Positions 8,397-17,465 of a stretch of 64,000 nt of DNA are shown piece after piece. The notes under the pieces were generated by a model. The model had not been told where the DNA came from. It did no database searches and saw only the letters and a list, made by a program, of their open reading frames with translations. Positions within the stretch are counted from its first letter, which is position 1, and each line of letters opens with the position of its first letter. The position numbers were made by a program, and so were the translations under genes. Where the stretch lies: contig NZ_FNDC01000001.1 in NCBI RefSeq assembly GCF_900099655.1, forward strand, positions 124,001-188,000, given 5' to 3'. The DNA comes from Planococcus glaciei. Its GTDB lineage: Bacteria > Bacillota > Bacilli > Bacillales_A > Planococcaceae.

Positions 8397-9572
8397 TTAG
8401 TAAGATCTCGGCATGCCCAGCACGTTCTGTCCAAGGAAAGCCAGAATCATATTATTGCTGACCGGCGCCACTTGGTACATGCGGGTTTCTCTGAACTTCC
8501 GCTCCACATCGTACTGGTCCACAAAACCATAGCCTCCGTGCGTATCCAGGCAAACGTTCGCAGCCTGCCAGCTCGCTTCACTCGACAGATACTTAGCCAG
8601 GTTGGCCTGCTCTCCGTATTTTTCCCCTTCATCGTATTTCCGTGCCGCTTCGTAGCGCATCAAATCAGCTGCTTTGATGGCTGCATAAGCGCGGGCAATC
8701 GGAAACTGGATTCCCTGGTTCGTGCCGATTTTGCGGTCAAAGACTTCGCGTTCGTTGGCATAGCTGGTTGCCTTATCGATGAAGAAATAGCCATCTCCAA
8801 TTGCTTCTGCTGCAAGCAAAGTACGCTCGGCGTTCATGCCGTCAAGTACGTAACGGAACCCTTTCCCTTCTTCTCCGATCAAGCATTCCGAAGGGATTTT
8901 CATATTCTTATAAAACACCTGGTTGGTGGCATAGTTGAACATCGTGCGCACCGGCTCCACGACAAAGGTTTCCGGCTGCTTTTCGCGGATTTCGCGCAAA
9001 TCGACCAGGAACAAGCTGAGTCCCTCCGTTTTCTTTGCGCCCACTTGGTCCGCCGGAGTCGTTCTGGCAAGCAGCATCAATAGATCTGACTGCAAAACGC
9101 GGCTTGTCCAGTTTTTATGCCCATTGACGATATAACCCTCTTCCGTTTTTTCCGCAAAGGTCTCGATTGCCGTTGTATTGGAACCTGCTGATTCTTCGGT
9201 CACTGAAAAGGCTTGGAAGCGCAGGCTGCCGCTCGCAATTTCTGGCAGATACTTGCGTTTTTGCTCTTCGCTGCCGTGCTTCAGCAAAGCACCCATTGTA
9301 TACATCTGGGCATGGCATCCGGCGGCATGGCCGCCTGAACGGTTGATTTCCTCCAGAATGATGGTAGCTTCTGTCATGCCGTAGCCTTTCCCGCCATACT
9401 CTTCGGGAATCAATGCCGACAGGTAGCCGCTTTTCGTTAAGGCATCCACGAATTCATAGGGATATTCGCGTTCGATGTCCAATTGTCTCCAATACTCATT
9501 TGGATAATCCGCACATAATTTCCGGATTTCTTCTCTTAACTGTTCTCTCTCCTGCACATTTAACTTGGCCAC
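8397..9572 (-). CDS. Acyl-CoA dehydrogenase family protein
   Basis: FAD-dependent dehydrogenase of the acyl-CoA dehydrogenase family, 391 aa. Visible features are the N-terminal helical domain, the beta-domain motif 'FSVTEESAGSNTTAIET', 'YIVNGHKNWTS', the 'AERTLLAAEAIGDG' helix and C-terminal 'YGFVDQYDVERKFRETRMYQV'. The usual base and chain specificity cannot be assigned by eye. GTG start with SD GGAGAAGCTT. It is the last gene of the methyltransferase / DASS permease / CoA-transferase / dehydrogenase run, 38 bp after the CoA-transferase. The pairing with a class III CoA-transferase suggests it oxidises a CoA-activated (possibly branched or dicarboxylic) acid to the enoyl-CoA. Confidence 0.92.
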   Translation of the reverse strand: MAKLNVQEREQLREEIRKLCADYPNEYWRQLDIEREYPYEFVDALTKSGYLSALIPEEYGGKGYGMTEATIILEEINRSGGHAAGCHAQMYTMGALLKHGSEEQKRKYLPEIASGSLRFQAFSVTEESAGSNTTAIETFAEKTEEGYIVNGHKNWTSRVLQSDLLMLLARTTPADQVGAKKTEGLSLFLVDLREIREKQPETFVVEPVRTMFNYATNQVFYKNMKIPSECLIGEEGKGFRYVLDGMNAERTLLAAEAIGDGYFFIDKATSYANEREVFDRKIGTNQGIQFPIARAYAAIKAADLMRYEAARKYDEGEKYGEQANLAKYLSSEASWQAANVCLDTHGGYGFVDQYDVERKFRETRMYQVAPVSNNMILAFLGQNVLGMPRSY

Positions 9573-9610
9573 AAGCTTCTCCGTCCTTTCAATTTCGATT
9601 CAATCTTATT

Positions 9611-10795
9611 TTAGTTTTCAGCAGCATCTATCGATGTAAATGCCTGCATTTTCTCCGGATCAAATCCAAACTCTTTTAAAATGGCTGCTGTATGCTGCCC
9701 CACTTCCGGAATCGGTTTCATCACTGAACTGATTTCATCAGACGTGACTGGCGGAATCAAGGCTTTTAGCGGTCCTACCGGCGAATCCACTTCGCTCCAG
9801 CGGTTGCGTGCTTCTAATTGAGGGTGATCAACCAATTCCTTCAATGTGTTTAAGCGGGCATTGGCAATTTTCGCGCTTTCGAGAAGCTCGATGATTTGAA
9901 GGGACTCGCTTTGCTGAAAGACGTCTTCGATGATCTCTTTCAACGCCTCTTTGTTCACCACCCGCTTGGAGTTATTGTCAAACCGGCCGTCTGCCGCAAC
10001 TTCAGGTTTTTTCAGCACTTCCTTGCAGAAACGCACCCATTCCCGCTCGTTCTGGATACCCATAAAGACGAACTTCCCATCTCCGGCTTTGAACGGACCG
10101 TACGGATAAATGGTGGCATGGCTCGCGCCGGTCCGTTTCGGTTCCTGTTCTCCATAAGCGGAATAATACAGCGGAAAGCCCATCCATTCCGCAAGCGCTT
10201 CAAGCATCGACACTTCGATGACGGCGCCTTTGCCGGTTTTCGACCGGGCAATCAATGCCGTTAAAACGCCGGTATACGTATACATTCCCGCTGCAATATC
10301 CGCAATGGAAATTCCTGCTTTCGACGGCGTGTCTTCAGTGCCGGTAACCGACACCAAACCCGCCTCGCATTGAATCAGCAGATCGTACGCTTTTTTGTTC
10401 GTGTAAGGCCCAAATGTCCCGTAGCCGGAAATGGAGCAAATAATCAGCTGCGGATATTTTTCTTTCAGTTCCGCCGCACTGAAACCGAGCCGGTCCACGG
10501 CGCCCGGTGCCAGGTTATGGATAAACACATCCGCTTTGGACAGCAGTTCCTCCAAGACTTTTTTCGCTTCTTCATGCTTTAAATCCAAGGCAATTGATTC
10601 TTTTGACCGGTTCGCCCAGACAAAGTGGCTCGACATTCCCTTCACCGTTTGGTCATAGCCGCGGGCAAAATCCCCGGGTCCCGGCCGTTCCACTTTGATG
10701 ACGCGCGCTCCTAAATCTGCAAGCTGGCGTGTAGCAAAAGGCGCTGCCACAGCCTGTTCCAATGACACAACCGTAATCCCTTCTAATGGCAACAT
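9611..10795 (-). CDS. CaiB/BaiF (class III) CoA-transferase
   Basis: Family III CoA-transferase, 394 aa, moving CoA between carboxylic acids by an aspartyl-CoA intermediate. The N-terminus 'PLEGITVVSLEQAVAAPFA' and 'QLADLGARVIKVERPGPGD' are diagnostic, and the catalytic Asp is in 'AYDLLIQCEAG' (about residue 149). An upstream in-frame start exists at 10861, but the ATG at 10795 has GGAGGG at the right distance, so I use it. Close relatives include succinyl-CoA:citramalate and succinyl-CoA:itaconate transferases, which fits the dicarboxylate transporters and HMG-CoA-lyase-like gene nearby. The substrate remains an inference. Confidence 0.94.
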   Translation of the reverse strand: MLPLEGITVVSLEQAVAAPFATRQLADLGARVIKVERPGPGDFARGYDQTVKGMSSHFVWANRSKESIALDLKHEEAKKVLEELLSKADVFIHNLAPGAVDRLGFSAAELKEKYPQLIICSISGYGTFGPYTNKKAYDLLIQCEAGLVSVTGTEDTPSKAGISIADIAAGMYTYTGVLTALIARSKTGKGAVIEVSMLEALAEWMGFPLYYSAYGEQEPKRTGASHATIYPYGPFKAGDGKFVFMGIQNEREWVRFCKEVLKKPEVAADGRFDNNSKRVVNKEALKEIIEDVFQQSESLQIIELLESAKIANARLNTLKELVDHPQLEARNRWSEVDSPVGPLKALIPPVTSDEISSVMKPIPEVGQHTAAILKEFGFDPEKMQAFTSIDAAEN

Positions 10796-10833
10796 AACAG
10801 TCCCTCCTTCTATATTTTTCTTTAAACCGCTAT

Positions 10834-12255
10834 TTAAACCAATCCGATCCAGGTCCACCAAGTCGATGCAACCAAGACAGTAGCTGCTATTGAAATGATG
10901 GTGGCGTATAAACCGGGTTTCAAAAAATCTTTTTGGGTGATCATGCCCGTACTATGTACAAGCAGATTCGGCATCGATTCCACAATCAACATGAAACCGA
11001 ACAGGCAGCTGAGCCCTGTCGCAAAGCCGGTGACTGTCGGGTCGATACCGGCATTTTGCGCCACACTGATAATGATAGGTACCAGTACCACCACGGCTGT
11101 CGCCACATTTGAAATCAGTTTATGGAACACCTGCGCCAGGAATGTCACGATAATGACTGCAAGCAGCGGATTTTTGATCAGTGACATAAACCAGCTGACG
11201 CTTAAATACTCACTGATGGTGTCGGCTGCCCCTGAGTCAACAAAGGTATAGCCCATCGATAAGGTAACGCTAATTAATAAAATTGTATTATAATTGATCC
11301 TCACCACCGGCTCCCAGTCGGCAACACCGATTTTTGGCAATGTCATCAATACGACGCCGATCAATGCCGGGATGCTTGGATGCATGCCATGCAGCGGTTC
11401 GGCCAACCATAATGCAACAATAAACAGCAAAATGGCAAAGCAGCGGACTTCCCGCCGGTTGACTGGGCCAAGTTCCGCCAGTTTCTCCTGCATTTCGTCT
11501 TTGATCTTGGGAAAGTATTGCTGTTCTTTCGGCAAGGGAAAAATTTTAATCAGCAATAGCCAGATAGTCGGGATTAAAATCACCCATAGGGGAAAGGTAT
11601 AGTAAAACCATTGAAAATACGTAATCTTAATTCCGGCAAACTGGTTCAGCAGTTCGACAGTCAGGATATTTCCAATTGCCGCAGTCATCACCGACGTGCC
11701 GCTGATGACGCCGCCGTAAGCCACGCCGAGCATAATCATTTTCCGCAGATTGCTGCCCGCTTTGGCTCCAGTCGTTTCGATAATCATACTGGAAACCGGC
11801 AAAATCAGAGCCGAACGCACCGCCGTAGAAGGAATAAAGAAGGCCTGCAGCTGCTGAATCATGATAATGCTGCCAAGCAGCCCTTTTGAATGGCTTCCCC
11901 ATCTTTTCAGAATGATATAAGTCATTCTTTTGATAAGGGAAGTTTCATCAACCGCAGTTGCCAGCATCATCCCCCCGACAATCAAATAAGTGGCCGGCGA
12001 AGCAAAACCGCTGAAAACTACCGACGAATCAGCGACATTAAACAGCAGCATTGCCAGTAAAATCAGTAAAGCCGTCAGCCCCAATGAAATCGGTTCTAAC
12101 GCCCAAAGAATCACTCCGGAAACGATGATTGCGGTCATGATTTTTCCTGAGTAGCTGAAGGCATCCGGCAATCCATAGTAAACAGCGATAAAGGCAAGAA
12201 CAGCAAGTGCAAAAGAGCCGTATACTTTTATATCTTTACTGTCGAATCGTTTCAT
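10834..12255 (-). CDS. SLC13/DASS family anion permease
   Basis: Polytopic membrane carrier of the divalent anion:Na+ symporter/antiporter type, 473 aa with about 12-14 hydrophobic segments. Two re-entrant-loop regions are seen, 'GVISGTSVMTAAIGN' and 'LISNVATAVVVLVPIIIS', which correspond to the Na+/carboxylate sites of the family. Members carry succinate, malate, tartrate, citrate or sulfate. It starts at the ATG 12255 (SD AGGGGG); the upstream TTG is inside the SD region. It is co-transcribed with the CoA-transferase (39 bp gap), so it probably imports the acid that is then CoA-activated. Confidence 0.9.
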   Translation of the reverse strand: MKRFDSKDIKVYGSFALAVLAFIAVYYGLPDAFSYSGKIMTAIIVSGVILWALEPISLGLTALLILLAMLLFNVADSSVVFSGFASPATYLIVGGMMLATAVDETSLIKRMTYIILKRWGSHSKGLLGSIIMIQQLQAFFIPSTAVRSALILPVSSMIIETTGAKAGSNLRKMIMLGVAYGGVISGTSVMTAAIGNILTVELLNQFAGIKITYFQWFYYTFPLWVILIPTIWLLLIKIFPLPKEQQYFPKIKDEMQEKLAELGPVNRREVRCFAILLFIVALWLAEPLHGMHPSIPALIGVVLMTLPKIGVADWEPVVRINYNTILLISVTLSMGYTFVDSGAADTISEYLSVSWFMSLIKNPLLAVIIVTFLAQVFHKLISNVATAVVVLVPIIISVAQNAGIDPTVTGFATGLSCLFGFMLIVESMPNLLVHSTGMITQKDFLKPGLYATIISIAATVLVASTWWTWIGLV

Positions 12256-12317
12256 GCTCCCTGCCCCCTGTCTCAACCTCTTATTCGCCGCATATCATAG
12301 CAGAATCCGAACCGCTG

Positions 12318-13013
12318 TTACTTGGCGTAGCAAATCCAGCCGCCAAAATGATTGGTTTTGAAAAAGTTGGCAATCCGGTGGAATCCGGCTTCTTCCATCA
12401 ATTCCCTTAGCCTTTTTTCGGGAATTACCGACTCTGTCAATGTCCCCTTCATCAACTCTTCCACTTTTTCTTCGGTCATCCGTGTATGATCCAGCCAGTA
12501 ATTTTTCCAGAGCGACACCAACTCCTTAAATTCGGGGTCAGTCGGATCGCCAACTTTTGAAACCAGCACAAACGGCGACCCCGGCTTTAAATGAGAACGC
12601 ACTCTCTTCAATAGTGCCAATTTGTCTTCCGCTTCAGCAATAAAGTGGAGCACCAGAATGCACGTCGCGCCGTCGTAAACCGATTCAGCAGGCACATTTA
12701 CAATCGTTCCGCGGATAAATTCCACCCGGTCCTGCATTTCCAATTCATTTGCTTTCATAGCTGCCACTTCAAGCATGGCTTTTGAAGGATCCACTGCTGT
12801 GAACCGCCAGCCTGGATTTTCCGGGCCAAATGCTTTCAGTTCGCCCCCTCCGCCGCCTCCGACAACTAACAAAGAGGCTTCCGAATCCAAGTTGAAACGT
12901 AAAAATGTCTTCGCCAGACGGAGCATCGGATCGTAAGTCGGCAGTGTTCGCCGCACGCCTTTGTCATATTCTTTCGCAAGTTCCGTATCAAATTCCATCT
13001 TTTCGGCCATCAT
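12318..13013 (-). CDS. Class I SAM-dependent methyltransferase
   Basis: 231 aa. The SAM-binding glycine motif is 'LLVVGGGGGGELKAFG', followed by the acidic 'FTAVDPSKAML', 'RVEFIRGTI' and 'DGATCILVLHF'. These are the usual motifs I to IV of class I methyltransferases acting on small molecules. Two ATG codons lie together at the start, with AAGGAG upstream. It is the first gene of the run that continues to the DASS permease 62 bp on, and a candidate operator lies upstream at 13154. Its role in the catabolic block is not clear, and it could be a passenger gene. Confidence 0.85.
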   Translation of the reverse strand: MMAEKMEFDTELAKEYDKGVRRTLPTYDPMLRLAKTFLRFNLDSEASLLVVGGGGGGELKAFGPENPGWRFTAVDPSKAMLEVAAMKANELEMQDRVEFIRGTIVNVPAESVYDGATCILVLHFIAEAEDKLALLKRVRSHLKPGSPFVLVSKVGDPTDPEFKELVSLWKNYWLDHTRMTEEKVEELMKGTLTESVIPEKRLRELMEEAGFHRIANFFKTNHFGGWICYAK

Positions 13014-13153
13014 TTCAGCTCCTTGCCTTCCTCATTTGCTCTTTTCCATATATGGCAGCAATTCGTATATATTCTTCCTACTCGAATTTATTGAAACCGC
13101 TTTTTTCCAACGGTTCTTTAAACATCAACCAATCGATCAAACCACATAGGATA

Positions 13154-13163
13154 TTGGATACAA
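13154..13163. promoter_or_regulatory. Candidate GntR operator, site 1
   Basis: TTGGATACAA in the context ATATTGGATACAATAT, with arms ATATTG and CAATAT. It is upstream of the minus-strand methyltransferase-permease-CoA-transferase run. The same 10-mer, or its complement, recurs at 21321, 23087 and (9/10) 23306. Confidence 0.6.
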
Positions 13164-13275
13164 TATTTAACCAATTTAAACTCTATTAAAAATTCAGATA
13201 AAGGAAAGCGTAGGGAAGGGAATCTGAAGCAAAAAACAAAAACTGATCACCTTTTACTCGATCCCCAACTATTCA

Positions 13276-14340
13276 TTATCTTATTTGTTCTTTCATAGCG
13301 GCAATAATGGCATCTGTCACTTCACCCGTTGTGGAGCTGCCGCCGATGTCCCCGGTTTTAATATTTGCTTCCAAGGTACGTTCAATTGCTTCTAAAACGA
13401 TAGCTCCCATTTCCGGTTCACCTAAATGGTCCAGCATCATTTTCGCTGTCCAGATCTGGCCGATTGGATTGGCAATGCCTTTTCCGTAAATATCCGGAGC
13501 TGAGCCATGGACCGGTTCAAACATCGACGGATATTTCCCGTTAAGGTTGACGTTCGCTGCCGGTGCAATGCCGATGCTGCCCATGATGGCCGCACCTAAA
13601 TCACTTAGAATATCGCCAAACAAGTTGCTCGCAACAACGACGTCCAGCGTTTCCGGACGAGTGACAAAAAAGGCAGAAAGCGCATCAATATGTTCGCTCC
13701 TTGTTTTGATATCCGGATAGCTTGCAGACAACTCGTTGAACACTTCATCCCAGAAAGGCATGGAATGGGCGATGCCATTCGATTTTGTCGCACTTGTGAG
13801 ATATCCGTTTCTTTTCCCTGCTATTTCAAAGCCGTATTCCATGACACGGGACACACCTCTTTTTGTAAAGACGGCGTTCTGGACGACAATTTCATCTATT
13901 CCATTATGGACTCTGCCCCCGCTGCTGCTGTACTCACCTTCGCTATTTTCCCGCACGATTAGAATATCGAAGTTTTTGGGATTCGATAACGGCGATACCA
14001 TCCCTCTAAGCTGCTTTGCTGGACGGACATTGATGACCTGTTCAAACTCCCGGCGGATTCTTAACAATAACCCACCCAACGAAACATGGTCCGGCACAAG
14101 ATTTGGATCTCCGACAGCTCCCAAAAAGATGGCGTCACTCCCTTTGATCAGTTCAAGCCCATTTTCAGGCATCATCGTTCCATGTTCTACGTAGTATTCG
14201 GAACTCCAAGGATAATGAGTATAGTTAAACTTTAAGCCTCCATGAATATCAGCAATTGCATCCAATACACGAAGCGCTTCCGGTACCACTTCTTTCCCGA
14301 TTCCATCTCCCGGTATGACGGCTATTTCCAATGTCTTCAT
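13276..14340 (-). CDS. D-malate / tartrate dehydrogenase family (isocitrate/isopropylmalate superfamily)
   Basis: Metal- and NAD(P)-dependent decarboxylating dehydrogenase of 2-hydroxy acids, 354 aa. 'IAVIPGDGIGKEVVPEALRVL' is the superfamily N-terminus. The cofactor/metal segment reads 'NLFGDILSDLGAAIMGSIG', and 'PVHGSAPDIYGKGIANPIG' binds the adenine nucleotide. The stretch 'SSEYYVEHGTMMPENGLELI' is like DmlA/TtuC (D-malate, tartrate) rather than LeuB. It is the last gene of the minus-strand run headed by the HMG-CoA-lyase-like gene, 35 bp after the GntR gene. D-citramalate or 3-methylmalate would be plausible analogues of D-malate as substrate. Confidence 0.9.
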   Translation of the reverse strand: MKTLEIAVIPGDGIGKEVVPEALRVLDAIADIHGGLKFNYTHYPWSSEYYVEHGTMMPENGLELIKGSDAIFLGAVGDPNLVPDHVSLGGLLLRIRREFEQVINVRPAKQLRGMVSPLSNPKNFDILIVRENSEGEYSSSGGRVHNGIDEIVVQNAVFTKRGVSRVMEYGFEIAGKRNGYLTSATKSNGIAHSMPFWDEVFNELSASYPDIKTRSEHIDALSAFFVTRPETLDVVVASNLFGDILSDLGAAIMGSIGIAPAANVNLNGKYPSMFEPVHGSAPDIYGKGIANPIGQIWTAKMMLDHLGEPEMGAIVLEAIERTLEANIKTGDIGGSSTTGEVTDAIIAAMKEQIR

Positions 14341-14374
14341 GAACTGATCTCCCTTCGTTTTCCACTGTCAGCAG

Positions 14375-15040
14375 CTATTTGTTCCCAATCATTTGAATCA
14401 AATTTTCTTTTGTGCGAAGAATATGTTTGATGGTCACTTGTTTCAGTTTTTCCGCGTCTTTTTCTTTGATATATTGCAGCATCAAGCCATGCTCTTTATG
14501 GGACTCTGGCAAATGATTTGCAAGAAGGCTCGGTGTATACGGCGGAATGCCTTTCCATAAGGTTTCGATGAATCCCTGAATTCTTCTCCACGGACAACCT
14601 TCCCGAATAATCCGATGGAATTCCGTATTCAGCTTCATATAGGCTTCCATATCGGTCTCATCCGCTTTCAACTGAAGCATCTTATTGTAAATCGTTTCAA
14701 GCTCCTGGATCGTTTCTTCATCCAAAAATGGAAGGGATTTGACGACCGCCTCTCCTTCCAAAAGGGCCCGCAATTGATAGATCTCTTCAATGTCTTCCGT
14801 CGAAACTGGTGTTACGACTGCGCCTCTTCTGGGCTCGATACGAACCAGGCCTTCCACTTCCAGCTGCCGCAAAGCTTCGCGGAGCGGCATGCGGCTTACT
14901 CCTAATTTCTGTGCCCACTCTTCCTGCATCAGGCGTTCGCCCATTTTGAATTCGCCCTTTAAAATCAGTTCTCTTAGTTTGGTTGTGACTTTGAACTGCA
15001 AAGTGGCTCTGTCTTGTTCGGTCAATCTGATATTCTCCAT
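14375..15040 (-). CDS. GntR family regulator, FCD subfamily
   Basis: Transcription factor, 221 aa from the ATG 15040 (SD AAGGGG); an upstream start at 15097 is less likely. The winged-helix N-terminus reads 'LKLGVSRMPLREALRQLEVEGLV' in its recognition part. The all-helical FCD effector domain follows with spaced histidines ('NTEFHRII', 'ESHKEHG', 'IKHILRTKENL') that usually hold a metal used in carboxylate binding. It lies inside the catabolic operon it probably controls. FCD regulators often bind TTGTA-type palindromes, which matches the repeated TTGTATCCAA sites, so I infer it is the local repressor with a dicarboxylate or its catabolite as inducer. Confidence 0.92.
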   Translation of the reverse strand: MENIRLTEQDRATLQFKVTTKLRELILKGEFKMGERLMQEEWAQKLGVSRMPLREALRQLEVEGLVRIEPRRGAVVTPVSTEDIEEIYQLRALLEGEAVVKSLPFLDEETIQELETIYNKMLQLKADETDMEAYMKLNTEFHRIIREGCPWRRIQGFIETLWKGIPPYTPSLLANHLPESHKEHGLMLQYIKEKDAEKLKQVTIKHILRTKENLIQMIGNK

Positions 15041-15128
15041 GCTGCACCCCTTAAATACTTTTCTCTCAACAAAAGAAAGATGAAGTAATTTTAGCATTCT
15101 TTCGAAAAATCCGGTACGGATGAGGTGC

Positions 15129-16016
15129 TCATCCCTTTATTTCGACACCAAACATTTCTTCAATGTATTTGACGATGGCCGTATGGTCCTCGCTGCCGCC
15201 TCCCTGTGACCAGGCATGCTTCCACAGCTGGAAGGATGCGCTGGAGATAAACATCGGCACTTTTTCTTCTTCTGCCATGCTCATGGCAATTTTCAAATCT
15301 TTCACCATCAAATCCAGCGTAAACCCGACTTCGAAATTCCTCGTTAATACTTGGTTCGGAAATTTAAAGTCGCTTGAAAAGCTTCTTCCTGTACTGGAAT
15401 TGATGACATCGAGCATTTTATTCGGATCCAGCCCTAGTTTCACGCCAAGCGCCATGGCCTCACCCGTAGCCGCTAAAGTTGTCGCAGAAATCATATTGTT
15501 GAGCGCTTTGATCGTATGGCCAGCCCCTGATTCTCCAACATGAAAAATACTCTGGCCGAGCAATGAAAGCAGAGGCTTCGCTTCTTCGAAATCATCTGCT
15601 TCGCCTCCTACCATAATCGACAAGCTTCCGTCTTCCGCTTTTTTCACGCCTCCGCTTACCGGAGCATCAATCATCCGAAAACTTTTCGTTTTCATCATTT
15701 CATTTAATTCTTTCGTAACAGAAGGGATGGACGTCGTCATTTCGATTAACAGGCTATCCGGTGTCATGCCTTCCATCAATCCGTTTGCTCCTGCCAGCGT
15801 TTCTTTGACGATAAACACATTCGGCAATACGGTGATGATGTAGGGAAACTTTTTAGCCAGTTCTGCGGGGCTTCCGGCTTCTTCAGCTCCCAATTCTACA
15901 AAAGAACGGACAAACTCTTTATTCACATCGAAAACGCCGACTTCAACCCCTTGTTCCAGCAGCCTTTTAGCCATTCGGCCTCCCATATTGCCAAGCCCTA
16001 TAATTCCTGCTTTCAT
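15129..16016 (-). CDS. NAD(P)-dependent beta-hydroxyacid dehydrogenase (3-hydroxyisobutyrate / tartronate semialdehyde reductase family)
   Basis: Beta-hydroxyacid dehydrogenase, 295 aa. Dinucleotide motif 'GIIGLGNMGGRMAKRL' at the N-terminus, substrate motif 'DAPVSGGVKKAEDGSLSIMVGG' near 118-140, and catalytic Lys in 'GHTIKALNNM' (about 171). The family reduces tartronate semialdehyde, oxidises 3-hydroxyisobutyrate, or acts on 2-hydroxymethylglutarate, and these cannot be separated by eye. It sits between the GntR gene and the two hydratase subunit genes. Next to a tartrate-type dehydrogenase, a tartronate semialdehyde reductase role is one option. Confidence 0.92.
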   Translation of the reverse strand: MKAGIIGLGNMGGRMAKRLLEQGVEVGVFDVNKEFVRSFVELGAEEAGSPAELAKKFPYIITVLPNVFIVKETLAGANGLMEGMTPDSLLIEMTTSIPSVTKELNEMMKTKSFRMIDAPVSGGVKKAEDGSLSIMVGGEADDFEEAKPLLSLLGQSIFHVGESGAGHTIKALNNMISATTLAATGEAMALGVKLGLDPNKMLDVINSSTGRSFSSDFKFPNQVLTRNFEVGFTLDLMVKDLKIAMSMAEEEKVPMFISSASFQLWKHAWSQGGGSEDHTAIVKYIEEMFGVEIKG

Positions 16017-16052
16017 CCGTCATTCGCCCCCTTTTGTAATGGTCCGTTCATG

Positions 16053-16607
16053 CTAATGGTCTTGCCTGAATTGGGCAACGCCTTGTTCGTAAATATCGCC
16101 GCCGTGCACGTCATTGATGACAAACACCGGGAAATTCTCAATCGTCAGTTTGCGTATGGCTTCCGTCCCAAGGTCTTCATAAGCAATCACTTCCACCGCT
16201 TTTATTGAGCGTGCAATCAATGCTGCGGCGCCTCCCACCGCACCAAAGTAAACTGCCCGGTGCTTTTTGATGGCCGCCTTTACTTCTTCGTTCCGGTAGC
16301 CTTTCCCAATCATGCCTTTTAAGCCCTTTTCCAACAGCCTCGGCGTGTACAAGTCCATTCTTCCGCTTGTCGTCGGCCCCGCCGAACCAATCACTTCGCC
16401 CGGTTTAGCGGGCGTCGGTCCTGTGTAGTAAATCACTTGATCCGCTACATCAATCGGAAACGGAATGCCTTCTTTTTCCTGGTCCACCATCCGTTTATGG
16501 GCGGCGTCTCTTGCGGTATAAACCGTGCCGGACAATAACACCCGGTCTCCTGCTTTCAATGAGTCCAGGTCAGCATCCGTTAATGGCAGTATTATTTTCT
16601 TTTGCAC
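16053..16607 (-). CDS. Class I fumarate hydratase-type dehydratase, beta subunit
   Basis: C-terminal (beta) half of a two-subunit iron-sulfur hydro-lyase, 184 aa. The signature 'GSAGPTTSGRMDLYTPRLLEKGLKGMIGKG' spans about 95-125, given here only as position plus the key GPTTSGRMD residues. It forms one enzyme with the alpha subunit encoded 15 bp upstream. Members hydrate fumarate, mesaconate or dehydrate L-tartrate. 'GPTTSGRMD' looks fumarase-like, and class I fumarases are known to accept mesaconate, giving citramalate. Confidence 0.93.
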   Translation of the reverse strand: MQKKIILPLTDADLDSLKAGDRVLLSGTVYTARDAAHKRMVDQEKEGIPFPIDVADQVIYYTGPTPAKPGEVIGSAGPTTSGRMDLYTPRLLEKGLKGMIGKGYRNEEVKAAIKKHRAVYFGAVGGAAALIARSIKAVEVIAYEDLGTEAIRKLTIENFPVFVINDVHGGDIYEQGVAQFRQDH

Positions 16608-16622
16608 AGTTGGCCCTCCTTA

Positions 16623-17465
16623 CTATAATGTAGTCGTTTGGTGGCGGCTCGCGTGGCAATTCAAATTGACAGCCACTGGCAATGCAGCAATGTGGCAGGA
16701 TTCCACTTCCACTTTCACGTCCAATGCCGTTGTGCTTCCGCCCATTCCTTGAGGACCGATTCCAAGCCGGTTAATTTCGTTCAGCAACTCTTCTTCAAGC
16801 TCTGCAACAGCCGGATCTTCATTCCGTTCACCTACAGAACGGAACAATGACTTTTTCGCCAAATACGTACAGCGCTCAAAGTTTCCGCCAATCCCGATTC
16901 CGACGACCAGCGGCGGGCAGGCATTCGGGCCTGCCACTTTGACGATGGATAAGATATAGTCTTTGACGCCTTCCATGCCGTCCGAAGGCTTCAACATTTT
17001 CATCGCGCTCATATTTTCTGCACCGCCGCCTTTTGCGGTCATGTGGAGAGTCAACTCGCTGCCTTCCACCAATTCGATATGGACAATGGCCGGCGTATTG
17101 TTGCCGGTATTTTTCCGGTTCAACGGATTGTAAATCATTGACCCCCGCAAGTATCCTTCGCCGTAGCCTTTTGATACGCCTTCGTTAATTGCATCGATTA
17201 AGCTTCCGCCTTTAATATGGCAATCCTGCCCCAGCTCGACGATAAAGACAGCCGTTCCTGTATCCTGGCACATCGGCACCCGTTCGGCTTTTGCGATATC
17301 GGCATTGTCGATTAATTGGGTTAAAACTTCTTTTCCGGTTTCCGACTTTTCAGCAGACAAGGCTTTTTTGAAAGCCGTGTACACGTCATCCCCCAGATCG
17401 TAATTGGCTCTCTTGCACATTTCGCTAACTTCTTCAACAATCGCCTGGTAGTGAATTTCTTTCAT
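16623..17465 (-). CDS. Class I fumarate hydratase-type dehydratase, alpha subunit
   Basis: N-terminal (alpha) half of the [4Fe-4S] hydro-lyase, 280 aa. Candidate cluster cysteines are in 'RVPMCQDTGTAVF', 'GPNACPPLVVGIGIGG' and 'VNLNCHASRH'. 'GSMIYNPLNRKNTGNNTPA' is the substrate loop. Its ATG overlaps the stop of the upstream thioesterase gene (ATGA), so the two are coupled. A housekeeping fumarase would not normally sit in a regulated catabolic operon, which argues for a pathway-specific substrate such as mesaconate, citramalate or tartrate. Confidence 0.94.
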   Translation of the reverse strand: MKEIHYQAIVEEVSEMCKRANYDLGDDVYTAFKKALSAEKSETGKEVLTQLIDNADIAKAERVPMCQDTGTAVFIVELGQDCHIKGGSLIDAINEGVSKGYGEGYLRGSMIYNPLNRKNTGNNTPAIVHIELVEGSELTLHMTAKGGGAENMSAMKMLKPSDGMEGVKDYILSIVKVAGPNACPPLVVGIGIGGNFERCTYLAKKSLFRSVGERNEDPAVAELEEELLNEINRLGIGPQGMGGSTTALDVKVEVESCHIAALPVAVNLNCHASRHQTTTL

